Source of the DNA: an uncultured Microbacterium sp.
GTDB taxonomy: Bacteria; Actinomycetota; Actinomycetes; Actinomycetales; Microbacteriaceae
DNA length: 64,000 nt
Assembly (NCBI GenBank): GCA_913774845.1
Contig: CAJYJO010000003.1
Location: 112,969 to 176,968, forward strand
Reading direction: 5' to 3'
A program made the translations under genes and the position numbers. Below, piece by piece: positions 34,405-42,902 of the stretch (its first letter is position 1; every line of letters starts with the position of its first letter). The notes beneath the pieces are model-generated. The model did not search any database, was not told the DNA's origin, and saw only the letters and a program-made list of their open reading frames with translations.

Positions 34405-34539
34405 GGCGTCGGGGGCTCCGGAGACACGCCGGGTAGAGTGGGACCGCCCCGGCGTCGGATCGGGGCCCCGCGCCTGTGGACGAGTGAGGCGTGGATACGA
34501 CTCCCCAGGCGGTCTCTCGCCGCCGGAACAGGCACGCTC

Positions 34540-35994
34540 ATGACGACATTCGCCGAGCTCGGCATCGACCAGGACATCGTCGATGCCCTGGCATCCAAAG
34601 GCATTCACGATGCCTTCCCCATCCAGGAGCAGACGATCCCCCTCGGCCTCCCCGGCCAGGACATCATCGGCCAGGCCAAGACCGGTACCGGCAAGACCTT
34701 CGGCTTCGGCATCCCCGTGGTCCAGCGTCTGGGGCTCAACCCCGAGCCGGGCGTCAAGGCGCTGATCGTCGTCCCGACGCGCGAGCTCGCCGTCCAGGTC
34801 TACGAAGACATGGACATGCTGACGTCGAACCGCCCCACCAGCGTCGTCGCCATCTACGGCGGCAAGGCGTACGAGGGTCAGATCGACCAGCTCAAGGCCG
34901 GCGCGCAGATCGTCGTCGGCACGCCCGGTCGCCTCATCGACCTCGCCAACCAGCGCCTGCTCGACCTGTCGCACGCGACCGAGGTCGTCCTCGACGAGGC
35001 CGACAAGATGCTCGACCTCGGCTTCCTCGCCGACATCGAGAAGATCTTCTCCAAGGTGCCGGCCGTGCGTCACACGCAGCTGTTCTCGGCGACCATGCCG
35101 GGTCCGATCGTCGCGCTGGCCCGCCGCTTCATGTCGAACCCCATCCACATGCGCGCAAACGACCCCGACGAGGGTCTCACGCAGGCCAACATCAAGCACC
35201 TCGTCTACCGCGCGCACTCGCTCGACAAGGACGAGGTCATCGCCCGCATCCTGCAGGCGGAGGGTCGCGAGAAGGCCGTCATCTTCACACGCACCAAGCG
35301 CGCCGCCCAGAAGCTGGTCGACGAGCTCGGCGACCGCGGCTTCAACGCCGCAGCCGTGCACGGCGACATGAGCCAGGAAGCGCGCGAGCGTTCGATGGCC
35401 GCGTTCAAGGCCGGCAAGAAAGACGTGCTGATCGCCACCGACGTCGCCGCGCGCGGTATCGACGTCAACGACGTCACCCACGTCATCAACCACACCATCC
35501 CCGACGACGAGAAGACGTACCTCCACCGCGCCGGTCGCACCGGTCGCGCCGGCCGCACCGGCATCGCGGTCACGTTCGTCGACTGGGACGACGTGCACAA
35601 GTGGGCGCTCATCAACCGCGCCCTCGAGTTCGGCCAGCCCGAGCCCACCGAGACCTACTCGTCGAGCCCGCACCTCTACACCGACCTCGACATCCCCGAG
35701 GGCACCAAGGGTCGCCTGGTGACGGCCCCGAAGGCCGTCGCGCCCCGCGCCGAGAAGAAGAGCGAGGGCCAGGATGCCGAAGGCACCCGCCCGCCGCGCC
35801 GTCGCCGCCGCGGCGGATCGTCGTCGGCCGAGGGTGGCGCCCCCGCCGGTGACGCGGCCCCGCGCGAAGAGGGCGGCGCCGGCACGCACGACGGCGCCGG
35901 CAAGGAACACCACGACGGCAACGCGGCGCCGCGTCGTCGCCGCCGTCGTCGCGGCAGCGGCAGCTCCGGCACGCCGACGGCTCCCGTCGCCTGA
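34540..35994 (+). CDS. rhlE: DEAD-box RNA helicase (RhlE-like)
   Basis: 484 residues. Motifs in order: Q-motif region FPIQEQTIP, motif I AKTGTGKT (Lys52), Ia PTRELAVQV, Ib TPGRL, II VLDEADKML, III FSATMPG, IV VIFTRTKRAAQKL, V ATDVAARGID and VI HRAGRTGRAGRTG. The ATP-dependent RNA-unwinding core ends near residue 375. The tail is basic and glycine-rich with clusters such as PRRRRRRRGSGSS, typical of RNA-binding extensions. A perfect terminator follows at once, so the gene stands alone. In other bacteria such helicases act in ribosome assembly and cold adaptation; that is family knowledge. Confidence 0.92.
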   Translation: MTTFAELGIDQDIVDALASKGIHDAFPIQEQTIPLGLPGQDIIGQAKTGTGKTFGFGIPVVQRLGLNPEPGVKALIVVPTRELAVQVYEDMDMLTSNRPTSVVAIYGGKAYEGQIDQLKAGAQIVVGTPGRLIDLANQRLLDLSHATEVVLDEADKMLDLGFLADIEKIFSKVPAVRHTQLFSATMPGPIVALARRFMSNPIHMRANDPDEGLTQANIKHLVYRAHSLDKDEVIARILQAEGREKAVIFTRTKRAAQKLVDELGDRGFNAAAVHGDMSQEARERSMAAFKAGKKDVLIATDVAARGIDVNDVTHVINHTIPDDEKTYLHRAGRTGRAGRTGIAVTFVDWDDVHKWALINRALEFGQPEPTETYSSSPHLYTDLDIPEGTKGRLVTAPKAVAPRAEKKSEGQDAEGTRPPRRRRRGGSSSAEGGAPAGDAAPREEGGAGTHDGAGKEHHDGNAAPRRRRRRRGSGSSGTPTAPVA

Positions 35995-36000
35995 CGCCTC

Positions 36001-36046
36001 CACGCGAGACGGCGCCGATCCTGCGGGGTCGGCGCCGTCTCGCGTG
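36001..36046 (+). terminator. Terminator of the DEAD-box helicase gene
   Basis: A perfect 18-bp stem (CACGCGAGACGGCGCCGA and its complement) with a 10-nt loop, 7 bp after the stop codon. Confidence 0.85.
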
Positions 36047-36104
36047 GCGCCGGGGTGCCGGCATCCGGAGCTCGCGTCGGGAGCGCGGGCGCCGGGTCTC
36101 CCCC

Positions 36105-36173
36105 GCGATAAACGCTGCCCGGAGTGAGACACGCCGTCGGAGGGCGTTTCTCACTGCCCGGAGCGTTTATCGC
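36105..36173. repeat. Palindromic element, copy A
   Basis: 69 bp, near-palindromic: GCGATAAACGCT ... AGCGTTTATCGC outer arms, a short mismatched bubble (GCCCG/GCCCG), then inner arms GTGAGA-ACGCC / GGCGT-TTCTCAC. Of the four copies in this intergenic region it differs most in the bubble and loop. Confidence 0.9.
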
Positions 36174-36254
36174 GACACCGACGCCGTCCCGCGCGGCCCC
36201 GGGGATGCCGGCATCCGGGGTTCACGCCAAGAGCGCAGGCGCCGCACCTCCCCC

Positions 36255-36323
36255 GCGATAAACGCTCCCCCGAGTGAGACACGCCGTCGGACGGCGTTCC
36301 TCACTGCCCCGAGCGTTTATCAC
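36255..36323. repeat. Palindromic element, copy B
   Basis: Same element as copy A, with CCCC opposite GCCCC in the bubble. Its right outer arm ends TTTATC followed by ACC instead of GC, so the outermost two pairs are lost. Confidence 0.9.
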
Positions 36324-36426
36324 CGGGTCGGCGCCGTCACGGCCGGACCGGTACCCCGCGCTCGCGCAACCCGGCACCCCCGTGCTGGACCGCAGCGCCG
36401 GCGGCACCAGGCGCCGCACCTCCCCC

Positions 36427-36495
36427 GCGATAAACGCTCCCCCGAGTGAAACACGCCGTCGGACGGCGTTTCTCACTACCCCGAGCGTTTATCGC
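36427..36495. repeat. Palindromic element, copy C
   Basis: Same 69-bp element. Copies A and C are followed by nearly identical flanks (GCGACACCGACGCCGTCCCG ... TTCACGCCAAGAGCGCAG) leading into copies B and D, so a block of about 180 bp was duplicated with a period of about 322 bp. Confidence 0.9.
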
Positions 36496-36576
36496 GACAC
36501 CGACGCCGTCCCGCGCGGCCCCGGGGGCGCCGGCATCCGAGGTTCACGCCAAGAGCGCAGGCGCCGCACCTCCCCC

Positions 36577-36645
36577 GCGAGAAACGCTCCCCCGAGTGAA
36601 ACACGCCGTCGGACGGCGTTTCTCACTGCGCCGAGCGTTTATCGC
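36577..36645. repeat. Palindromic element, copy D
   Basis: Same element with a T-to-G change in the left arm (GCGAGAAACGC) that is not compensated on the right. From 36646 to 36776 the sequence is C-rich and low in complexity (CCGCAGCACCC-type runs); I see no gene there. Confidence 0.9.
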
Positions 36646-36776
36646 AGCAGAGACCAAGCCGCAGCACCCGAAACGAAGCCGCCCCACCTGGCGCCGGCCC
36701 GCAGCACCCCACGCCAACCCGCAACACCCCCCGCCCGGCAGCCGCCACCGACGCCACCGCCCGCGCCGAGCCGCCG

Positions 36777-37637
36777 TCAGGGGAAGACCGGCGCCGTCCC
36801 GCGACCCTGCGCGAAGATGCGCGCCACCATGTCGTCGGCCGTCGTGTTCTCGCCGGGGACGTTCGGCTTGCCGAGCCCGTGATAGTCGCTGGAGCCGGTC
36901 ACGATGAGGTCGCGCTCCGCGGCGAGGGCGGCCAGCACAGCCGTGGGTTCGGGGAGGTTCTCGCGGTGGGCGAGCTCGAAGCCGGCGAGGCCCGCGGAGA
37001 GCATCGCACTGAGCACCCCGTCGGGGAGCAGGGCACGACCGGCCGGGTGCGCCACGATCGGCACGCCTCCGGCGCCCACGACCAGCTCCACGGCGGTGAC
37101 CGGGTCGGGGGCGAACAGCGCCACGTAGTAGTCGCCCGAGGGGTGCAGGATGCCGGCGAAGGCCTCGGTCCGATCCGCGACGATGCCGCGGGCGACGAGG
37201 GCGTCGGCGATGTGCGGGCGGCCGACGGTCGCGCCGTCGGTGGTCTGGGCGACGATGTCGTCCCACGCGATGTCGTAGTCGTGCGAGATGCGCTCGGCCA
37301 TGATCTGCGCCCGGTCGAGCCGCGACGAGCGGATCCGGTCGGTCATGGCACGAAGCGCCGCATCGTCGGGGTCGACGAGGTACGCCAGCAGGTGGACGCT
37401 GCGCCACCGGTGCCGGGCGGAGAGCTCCATGCCGGGCACGAACGTCATGCCGAGGGAGGTCGCCGCCTCGGCCGCCTCCGCCCATCCCGACGTCGTGTCG
37501 TGGTCGGTCAGAGCCGCGGTGTGCAGTCCGTGCCGGTGCGCCGCGGCCATGACGGCGGCGGGCGTCTCCGTGCCGTCGGAGTGCGACGAGTGCAGGTGCA
37601 GATCGCTCGGTCCGGTGAAACGACGATCCTGCGGCAC
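36777..37637 (-). CDS. PHP-domain phosphoesterase
   Basis: 286 residues. The PHP metal-binding motifs are all visible: DLHLHSSHSDG, LTDHDTTSG, VPGMELSA, VHLLAYLV, HIADALV, IVAHPAGR and TGSSDYHG. This is the stand-alone PHP type (YciV/TrpH-like), known to hydrolyse 3',5'-bisphosphonucleotides or 5' ends of short RNA; the exact substrate here is inferred only by family. I prefer the GTG at 37637, since TACGCT lies 6 nt upstream; an ATG at 37658 would add seven residues. Divergent from the EEP hydrolase gene with about 108 bp between the starts. Confidence 0.85.
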   Translation of the reverse strand: MPQDRRFTGPSDLHLHSSHSDGTETPAAVMAAAHRHGLHTAALTDHDTTSGWAEAAEAATSLGMTFVPGMELSARHRWRSVHLLAYLVDPDDAALRAMTDRIRSSRLDRAQIMAERISHDYDIAWDDIVAQTTDGATVGRPHIADALVARGIVADRTEAFAGILHPSGDYYVALFAPDPVTAVELVVGAGGVPIVAHPAGRALLPDGVLSAMLSAGLAGFELAHRENLPEPTAVLAALAAERDLIVTGSSDYHGLGKPNVPGENTTADDMVARIFAQGRGTAPVFP

Positions 37638-37643
37638 CCGTCG

Positions 37644-37649
37644 AGCGTA
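37644..37649 (-). promoter_or_regulatory. Leaderless -10 box (TACGCT) of the PHP gene
   Basis: TACGCT on the minus strand, 6 nt (CGACGG) before the GTG at 37637. If this box is used, the upstream ATG at 37658 is not transcribed in the mRNA and cannot be the start. Confidence 0.5.
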
Positions 37650-37732
37650 GCGCTCCATGCCGGTCGCCGACGGCGGTGCCGATGCGGAGGGCATGCCGAG
37701 GCGGCATCCGTGGTTCTCCCAGTCGGCTCGCC

Positions 37733-37738
37733 TAGGGT
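37733..37738 (+). promoter_or_regulatory. Leaderless -10 box (TAGGGT) of the EEP hydrolase gene
   Basis: TAGGGT, 7 nt (CGGGTTC), then the GTG at 37746; no ribosome-binding site. Confidence 0.55.
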
Positions 37739-37745
37739 CGGGTTC

Positions 37746-38777
37746 GTGCGTCGACTGCTGGGTTTCCTCGTCGCGCTCGTCTTCGCGGCGGGTGCCGCCG
37801 TGCTCACGTGGCCGTCGGCGTTCGGGCTTGAGCGGTCGTTCCCGCTGGCGCAGGTCATCTCGTTCCGCGCCCCCGTGGCGGCGGCGTTCCTGGCCGCGGC
37901 CGTGCTGATGCTGCTGTTCGCGCTGCTGCGACCGATCCGTGCGCTCGCCCTCGTGCTGGCCCTGATCTTCGGAGTCTCCGGCGGCGTCAACGTGGCCCTG
38001 CTGTCGCAGCGCGGCCTCGGCACCGAGGGTCTGCCCGACAAGACCGACACGAGCTTGCGCGTCATGACCTGGAACACGGCCGGCGAGGCGACCTCGTCGG
38101 CGGAGATCGCGCGCTTCGCGGTCGGCATGCAGGCCGACGTGGTCACCCTCCCCGAGACGACGATCGAGACGGGCGCCGACGTCGCCGAGATGATGCGCGA
38201 GATGGGTCGTCCGATGTGGGCGCACCACGCCGAGTACGGCGAGTACGGCATCACCGGATGGGATGCCACCTCCACCACCGTCCTGATCCGGCCCGAGCTG
38301 GGCGACTACTCCGTCATCCAGTCCTCGCTCGACGGTTCCAGCAACACCTCGACCGTTCCCAGCGCCGTGGCCATGCCCGTCTCGGGCGACGGACCGATCA
38401 TCGTCGCCGCGCACGCCGTCGCCCCGCGTCAGGAGTACATGACGCAGTGGCGCAGCGACCTGCAGTGGCTCGCCGACCAGTGCGCGAGCGACAACGTCAT
38501 CCTCGCGGGCGACTTCAACGCCACCCTCGACCACATGACCGGTATGGGCGTCGACGGGGGCACCCTCGGTCGTTGTCGCGATGCCGCGTCGTCGAGCGGC
38601 AACGGCGGAGTCGGCACCTGGCCGACGAATGCGCCGGCTCTGCTCGGCGCGCCCATCGACCACGTCATGGCGACGCCGGACTGGACGGTGTCCGGCTCGG
38701 TGGTCATGCGTTCGCTCGACGGTTCGGGCAGCGACCACCGCCCCATCGTCGTGCAGCTCGAGCGCACCGGCGGCTGA
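37746..38777 (+). CDS. Membrane-anchored endonuclease/exonuclease/phosphatase-family hydrolase
   Basis: 343 residues. Two to three N-terminal membrane helices (about 1-22, 33-55 and 60-80) precede an extracytoplasmic EEP domain. Catalytic motifs: RVMTWNTAG (metal-site Asn), VTLPETT (Glu), AGDFNATLDH (Asp/Asn), IDHVMAT (Asp-His) and GSDHRPIVV (terminal Asp-His). The family includes DNases, phosphoinositide phosphatases and sphingomyelinases; membrane location outside the cell suggests nucleic-acid or phospholipid turnover, not decidable here. The last 22 bp of the gene are part of a 71-bp tandem duplication that continues past the stop codon. Confidence 0.85.
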   Translation: MRRLLGFLVALVFAAGAAVLTWPSAFGLERSFPLAQVISFRAPVAAAFLAAAVLMLLFALLRPIRALALVLALIFGVSGGVNVALLSQRGLGTEGLPDKTDTSLRVMTWNTAGEATSSAEIARFAVGMQADVVTLPETTIETGADVAEMMREMGRPMWAHHAEYGEYGITGWDATSTTVLIRPELGDYSVIQSSLDGSSNTSTVPSAVAMPVSGDGPIIVAAHAVAPRQEYMTQWRSDLQWLADQCASDNVILAGDFNATLDHMTGMGVDGGTLGRCRDAASSSGNGGVGTWPTNAPALLGAPIDHVMATPDWTVSGSVVMRSLDGSGSDHRPIVVQLERTGG

Positions 38778-38897
38778 GCCGCATCCGCTCGTGCCGGTCT
38801 CCGGAAGAGGGGCCGGGATGCCGCCGGCTCGAGCGCACCGGCGGCTGAGCCGCATTCGCTCGTGCCGGCCTCCGGAAGAGGGGCCGGGATACCGCCG
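38756..38897. repeat. 71-bp tandem duplication covering the EEP gene's 3' end
   Basis: Copies at 38756-38826 and 38827-38897 begin GCTCGAGCGCACCGGCGG and differ at only three positions. Copy 1 contains the final codons and stop of the EEP gene, and copy 2 repeats them downstream as non-coding sequence. Each copy also carries a GCCGG...CCGGC region that could fold. Confidence 0.92.
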
Positions 38898-38977
38898 GCT
38901 GCGCGCCGAAACCCGTCGACGGCGCAGGGAAGGCCCGGAGCCCGGCACAGCCCGGGCGGCAGCCGGGCGGGCTCGCC

Positions 38978-38998
38978 GATGCCGGCGCGTCCGGCATC
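38978..38998. terminator. Hairpin before the aminopeptidase P gene
   Basis: GATGCCGG, loop CGCGT, CCGGCATC: a perfect 8-bp stem about 200 bp after the EEP stop and 37 bp before the next ATG. It could end the EEP transcript or simply be two facing copies of the abundant GGATGCC-type word. Confidence 0.35.
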
Positions 38999-39034
38999 CG
39001 TGCGCCGCACACGATCCGGTGCGAGACTGGAACG

Positions 39035-40468
39035 ATGGACGCCCCCTCCACCAGCGACACGACCGCACAGACCGCCGAGCCCCAGGCCGACGAGGCGAAG
39101 CTCGACGCCCCCAGCAACCGTAAGGCGCCGTTCCCGCGCGGCTTCCTCGACACGATCTCGACCGGCTGGGCCGAGCATCCGGCGACACTGCCCGAGGCGC
39201 GTGAGCAGGCGGCGTGGGCCGCGAAGCGACGCGAGCGCCTGTCGCAGGCCTTCCCCGGCCAGCGCGTCGTCGTGCCCGCCGGCGGCCTGAAGCAGCGCAG
39301 CAACGACACCGACTACCCCTTCCGCGCACACTCCGCGTTCGCGCACCTGACCGGCTGGGGCAGCGACGCCGAGCCCGACGCCGTCCTCGTGCTCGAGCCG
39401 CGCGACGAGGGGCACGAAGCCGTGCTCTACTTCCGCGAGCGGGCCGACCGCACGACGGCGGAGTTCTACTCGGATGCCACCGTCGGCGAGTTCTGGATCG
39501 GCCCCCGCCCCGCCCTCGACGGCGTGGCCGCCGACCTGGCCCTGGCCACCGCCCACCTCGAGGACTTCCAGCCCGGTGCGCACGACCGTACGGTGGGCGC
39601 TGACGACGAGGTCACGCGTTTCGTCTCCGAGCTGCGTCTCGTCAAGGATGACTACGAGCTCGCGCAGCTCGCCCTCGCCGTCGAGGTCACCGGCCGCGGC
39701 TTCGACGACATCGTCGCCGAGCTGCCCCGCATCATCGAGCACCCGCGCGGTGAGCGCGTCGTCGAGGGCGTGTTCCATCAGCGCGCCCGCTCCGACGGCA
39801 ACAGCGTCGGCTACGACACGATCGCGGCATCCGGTGCCCATGCCTGCTACCTGCACTGGACCCGCAACGACGGGGCCGTGAAGCCGGGCGATCTCATCCT
39901 CGTCGACGCCGGCGTCGAGGTCGACAGCCTCTACACCGCCGACATCACGCGCACGCTGCCGGTCTCGGGCACCTTCACCGACATCCAGCGCCGCATCTAC
40001 GAGACGGTCCGCGAGGCCGCCGACGCCTCGTTCGCGGCGGCGAAGGTCGGCGTGCCGTTCCGCCGCCTGCACGAGGCCGCGATGGAGGTCATCGCCGCAC
40101 GCGTCGCCGAGTGGGGTCTGCTCCCGGTGACCGCCGAAGAGGCGCTCCACGCCGACGACGGCGGTCAGCACCGCCGCTACATGGTGCACGGCACGAGCCA
40201 CCACCTCGGCATCGACGTGCACGACTGCGCGCAGGCGCGTCGCGACATGTACTACGACGGTCTGCTCGAGCCCGGCATGGCCTTCACGATCGAGCCCGGG
40301 CTCTACTTCCAGATCGACGACCTCACCGTCCCCGAGGAGTACCGCGGCATCGGCGCACGCATCGAGGACGACATCGTCATGACGGCGGACGGCCCGGTCA
40401 ACCTCTCGGCCGGTATCCCGCGTACCGCCGACGAGGTCGAGGAGTGGATCGCGCGCCTCTCGCGATGA
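39035..40468 (+). CDS. pepP: Aminopeptidase P family protein (Xaa-Pro aminopeptidase)
   Basis: 477 residues. An N-terminal creatinase-like domain (PFRAHSAFAHLTGWG) leads to the pita-bread metallopeptidase with all five metal ligands: Asp291 in VDAGVEVDSLYTAD, Asp303 in the same segment, His in MVHGTSHHLGIDVHD, Glu in FTIEPGLY and Glu in ARIEDDIV. It removes N-terminal residues preceding proline, in the cytoplasm, with two Mn ions in characterised members. The first ~35 residues are Ala/Thr-rich and probably disordered. GAGACT 6 nt before the ATG is a weak leaderless -10. The stop overlaps the next start (ATGA), coupling it to the gamma-glutamyltransferase-like gene, an apt pair for peptide breakdown. 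Confidence 0.93.
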   Translation: MDAPSTSDTTAQTAEPQADEAKLDAPSNRKAPFPRGFLDTISTGWAEHPATLPEAREQAAWAAKRRERLSQAFPGQRVVVPAGGLKQRSNDTDYPFRAHSAFAHLTGWGSDAEPDAVLVLEPRDEGHEAVLYFRERADRTTAEFYSDATVGEFWIGPRPALDGVAADLALATAHLEDFQPGAHDRTVGADDEVTRFVSELRLVKDDYELAQLALAVEVTGRGFDDIVAELPRIIEHPRGERVVEGVFHQRARSDGNSVGYDTIAASGAHACYLHWTRNDGAVKPGDLILVDAGVEVDSLYTADITRTLPVSGTFTDIQRRIYETVREAADASFAAAKVGVPFRRLHEAAMEVIAARVAEWGLLPVTAEEALHADDGGQHRRYMVHGTSHHLGIDVHDCAQARRDMYYDGLLEPGMAFTIEPGLYFQIDDLTVPEEYRGIGARIEDDIVMTADGPVNLSAGIPRTADEVEEWIARLSR

Positions 40469-42234
40469 CGTTCACTCCCCCGGAGCCGTTCACCACCCGC
40501 CCCACCCTGCGGGGCACGTTCGGCATGGCCGCGTCGACGCACTGGACCGCCACGGCGACCGCGCAGTCGGTGCTGGAGCGGGGCGGCAACGCCTTCGACG
40601 CGGCCGCGGCCGCCGCCTTCGTGCTGCACGTCGTCGAGCCGCACCTGAACGGCCCCGGGGGCGACCTCGTCGCGCTCATCCGGCCCGCCGACGCCGAGGC
40701 CCCGGTCGTGCTCATGGGCCAGGGTCCCACCCCGGCGGGCGCGAGCATCGAGCGCTTCCGTGCGCGCGGGCTCGACCTCGTCCCCGGCGCGGGAGGGATG
40801 GCCGCCGCCGTCCCCGGCGCGGTCGACGCCTGGCTGCTCCTCGTGCGCGACCACGGCACGTGGGAGCTGGCCGACGTGCTGGCCTACGCGATCGGCTACG
40901 CCCGCGACGGCCATCCGCTCGTCGCGGGCGCCGCCGCCACGATCGCGCGCGTGGCGGAGCTGTTCCGCGAGCACTGGCCGTCGTCGGCAGAGCGGTGGAT
41001 GCCGACCGGCACGCCGCCCGCACCCGACACGGTGCTGCGAAACCCCGCGTGGGCCGCCGTGCTCGACGACCTGTCGGCGACGGGCGGCGCGGACCGGGTC
41101 GCGCGGATCGACGCGGCGCGCGAGCGGTGGATGACGGAGATCCTGCCGGAGGCCGCGCGCTTCCTCGAGCAGCCGCACCGGCACGCGGACGGTGCCGATC
41201 ATCCCGGCATCCTGGATGCCGCCGACCTGGCGTCGTGGCGCGCGTGCTTCGAACCCGCGGTGTCGACGTCGTTCCGCGGGTGGGACGTGTTCAAGGCGGG
41301 CGCGTGGTCGCAGGGACCCGCTCTCCTGCACACCCTGCGCCTGCTCGAGGATGCCGCCGACCTCGACCCCGCGTCGCCGGACGGCGCCCACCGACTGCTC
41401 GAGGCGCAGAAACTCGCCTACGCCGACCGCGACGCGTGGTTCGGCGACGCCGACGGCGCGGTCGAGGTCGCGGCGCTCCTCGCCGACGACTACGTCGCCG
41501 CGCGGCGGGCACTGATCGGGCCGACCGCGTCGAACGAACTGCGCCCCGGCTCCCCCGACGGACGCACGCCCGTGCTGCCGCCGCTGCGCACGGAGGCCGT
41601 CGTCGCCGACGGCTCGACAGGCGAGCCGACGGTCGACCGCTCGGGGCAGACCCGCGGCGACACGTGCCACGTCGACGTCATCGACCGCTGGGGCAACGCC
41701 GTGTCGGCGACGCCGTCGGGCGGGTGGCTGCAGTCCTCCCCGACGGTGCCGTCGCTGGGATTCTGCCTGGGCACGCGCCTGCAGGCGACCTGGCTGATGC
41801 CGGGGCACCCGGCATCCCTCACTCCGGGGCGACGTCCGCGCACGACCCTCACTCCGACTCTGCTCACACGGGGGCACGAGGTCATCGCGATCGGTTCCCC
41901 CGGCGGCGATCAGCAGGACATGTGGCAGCTGCCCGTGCTGCTGCGGATGCTCGTCGGCGGCTACTCGCCGCAGCAGGCGATCGACGCCCCGAGCCTGCAC
42001 ACCACGGCGCTGATCGACTCGTTCTGGCCACGGACGTGGTCGCCCGCCGGGGTCGTCGTCGAGGATCGCCTGGGCGACGACGTCGTCGCGGCGCTCGAAG
42101 CGCGCGGCCACCGGGTGCGCCGCGCGGGCGACTGGGCGCTGGGGCGGGTCACCGCGGTCGGGCGCGGCGCCGACGGCGTGCTGTGGGCGGCGGCCAACCC
42201 GCGCGGGGCGCAGGGCTACGCCGCGGGACGCTGA
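40465..42234 (+). CDS. Gamma-glutamyltransferase family protein
   Basis: 589 residues, start overlapping the pepP stop. The Ntn-hydrolase layout is clear: large-subunit motifs ERGGNAFDAAAAAAF and GPGGDLVALI, then the processing site GDTCHVDVIDRWGNAVSATPS, where Thr400 would become the N-terminal nucleophile after self-cleavage. TPGRRPRTTLTPTLL and IGSPGGDQQDMWQLPVLLRML are typical small-subunit segments. There is no signal peptide, unlike secreted GGTs, so it is probably cytoplasmic and may act on gamma-glutamyl compounds or be an acylase of the same family. Co-expressed with aminopeptidase P. Autoprocessing predicted, substrate unproven. Confidence 0.88.
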   Translation: MTFTPPEPFTTRPTLRGTFGMAASTHWTATATAQSVLERGGNAFDAAAAAAFVLHVVEPHLNGPGGDLVALIRPADAEAPVVLMGQGPTPAGASIERFRARGLDLVPGAGGMAAAVPGAVDAWLLLVRDHGTWELADVLAYAIGYARDGHPLVAGAAATIARVAELFREHWPSSAERWMPTGTPPAPDTVLRNPAWAAVLDDLSATGGADRVARIDAARERWMTEILPEAARFLEQPHRHADGADHPGILDAADLASWRACFEPAVSTSFRGWDVFKAGAWSQGPALLHTLRLLEDAADLDPASPDGAHRLLEAQKLAYADRDAWFGDADGAVEVAALLADDYVAARRALIGPTASNELRPGSPDGRTPVLPPLRTEAVVADGSTGEPTVDRSGQTRGDTCHVDVIDRWGNAVSATPSGGWLQSSPTVPSLGFCLGTRLQATWLMPGHPASLTPGRRPRTTLTPTLLTRGHEVIAIGSPGGDQQDMWQLPVLLRMLVGGYSPQQAIDAPSLHTTALIDSFWPRTWSPAGVVVEDRLGDDVVAALEARGHRVRRAGDWALGRVTAVGRGADGVLWAAANPRGAQGYAAGR

Positions 42235-42239
42235 CGCGC

Positions 42240-42902
42240 CTACCGCCCGCGCGCGAACGCCGCGACCACGGGAGCGAGCCCCGCGCCGATCTCGTCGGCC
42301 GGGCGCCGGGCGCCCTTCACCTCGAACGAGTGGTTGCCGCCCGCGATCCCGTGCACGCGCGCGTCCTGACACGAGGCGAGCACCTCGTCGAACTGCTCCC
42401 GCGGGTCGATGAAAGGGTCGTTCTCACCCTCGACGAACAGCTGCGGCACCGCGATGGCGGGCAGGTGCTCGCGGCGCGCCTTGTCGGGCCGGCCGGGCGG
42501 GTGCAGCGGATACCCGAGGTAGACCAACCGCGCCGGGGCGATCGCCCCCTCGGCGGTGGCGACGGATGCCATGCGCCCGCCGTACGACTTGCCCACCGCC
42601 GTGAACGGACCGGGGGCGGTATCGGCGAGCCACGCTTCGACGCCCGCCCAGGTCGCCACGGCGTGCGCCGCGGCTCCGGGCATGCGCCGCCCCGCCTCCA
42701 CGTAGGGGAAGACGAAGCGCAGCACCGAGACGCCGTCCGCCGCGAGAGCGTCGGCCAACCCCGCGAGGAACGGGTGCTCCATTGCCGCACCGGCGCCGTG
42801 CGCGAGGGCGACGGTCGTATCACCGGCGGGCGACCAGAGCCCCGAGACCTCCGTCGACCCGGTCGGCAGCACGACCGGGATGCGGACGGGACGCGCGCTC
42901 AC
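42240..42902 (-). CDS. Alpha/beta-hydrolase (dienelactone-hydrolase/TEX30-like)
   Basis: 220 residues. The nucleophile elbow is GKSYGGRM (Ser106), with Asp in VEGENDPFIDP and His in GIAGGNHSF completing the triad. VALAHGAGAAMEHPFL gives the oxyanion-hole His-Gly. Small hydrolases of this kind resemble TEX30/KANL3 proteins of unknown substrate. The GTG start overlaps the stop of the stress-protein gene, so the two are coupled. It converges on the gamma-glutamyltransferase gene with only 5 bp between the stop codons, and no hairpin separates them. Confidence 0.85.
   Translation of the reverse strand: MSARPVRIPVVLPTGSTEVSGLWSPAGDTTVALAHGAGAAMEHPFLAGLADALAADGVSVLRFVFPYVEAGRRMPGAAAHAVATWAGVEAWLADTAPGPFTAVGKSYGGRMASVATAEGAIAPARLVYLGYPLHPPGRPDKARREHLPAIAVPQLFVEGENDPFIDPREQFDEVLASCQDARVHGIAGGNHSFEVKGARRPADEIGAGLAPVVAAFARGR

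Noticed and set aside
36105-36645. CRISPR array
   Set aside because: The four repeats are 69-bp palindromes at unequal distances, with duplicated rather than unique spacers, and no cas genes are nearby.
36274-36882. Repeated short proteins (MRHAVGRR / MKHAVGRRFSLPRAFIA)
   Set aside because: The similarity comes entirely from the DNA palindromes. Frames differ between copies, and no start signals exist.
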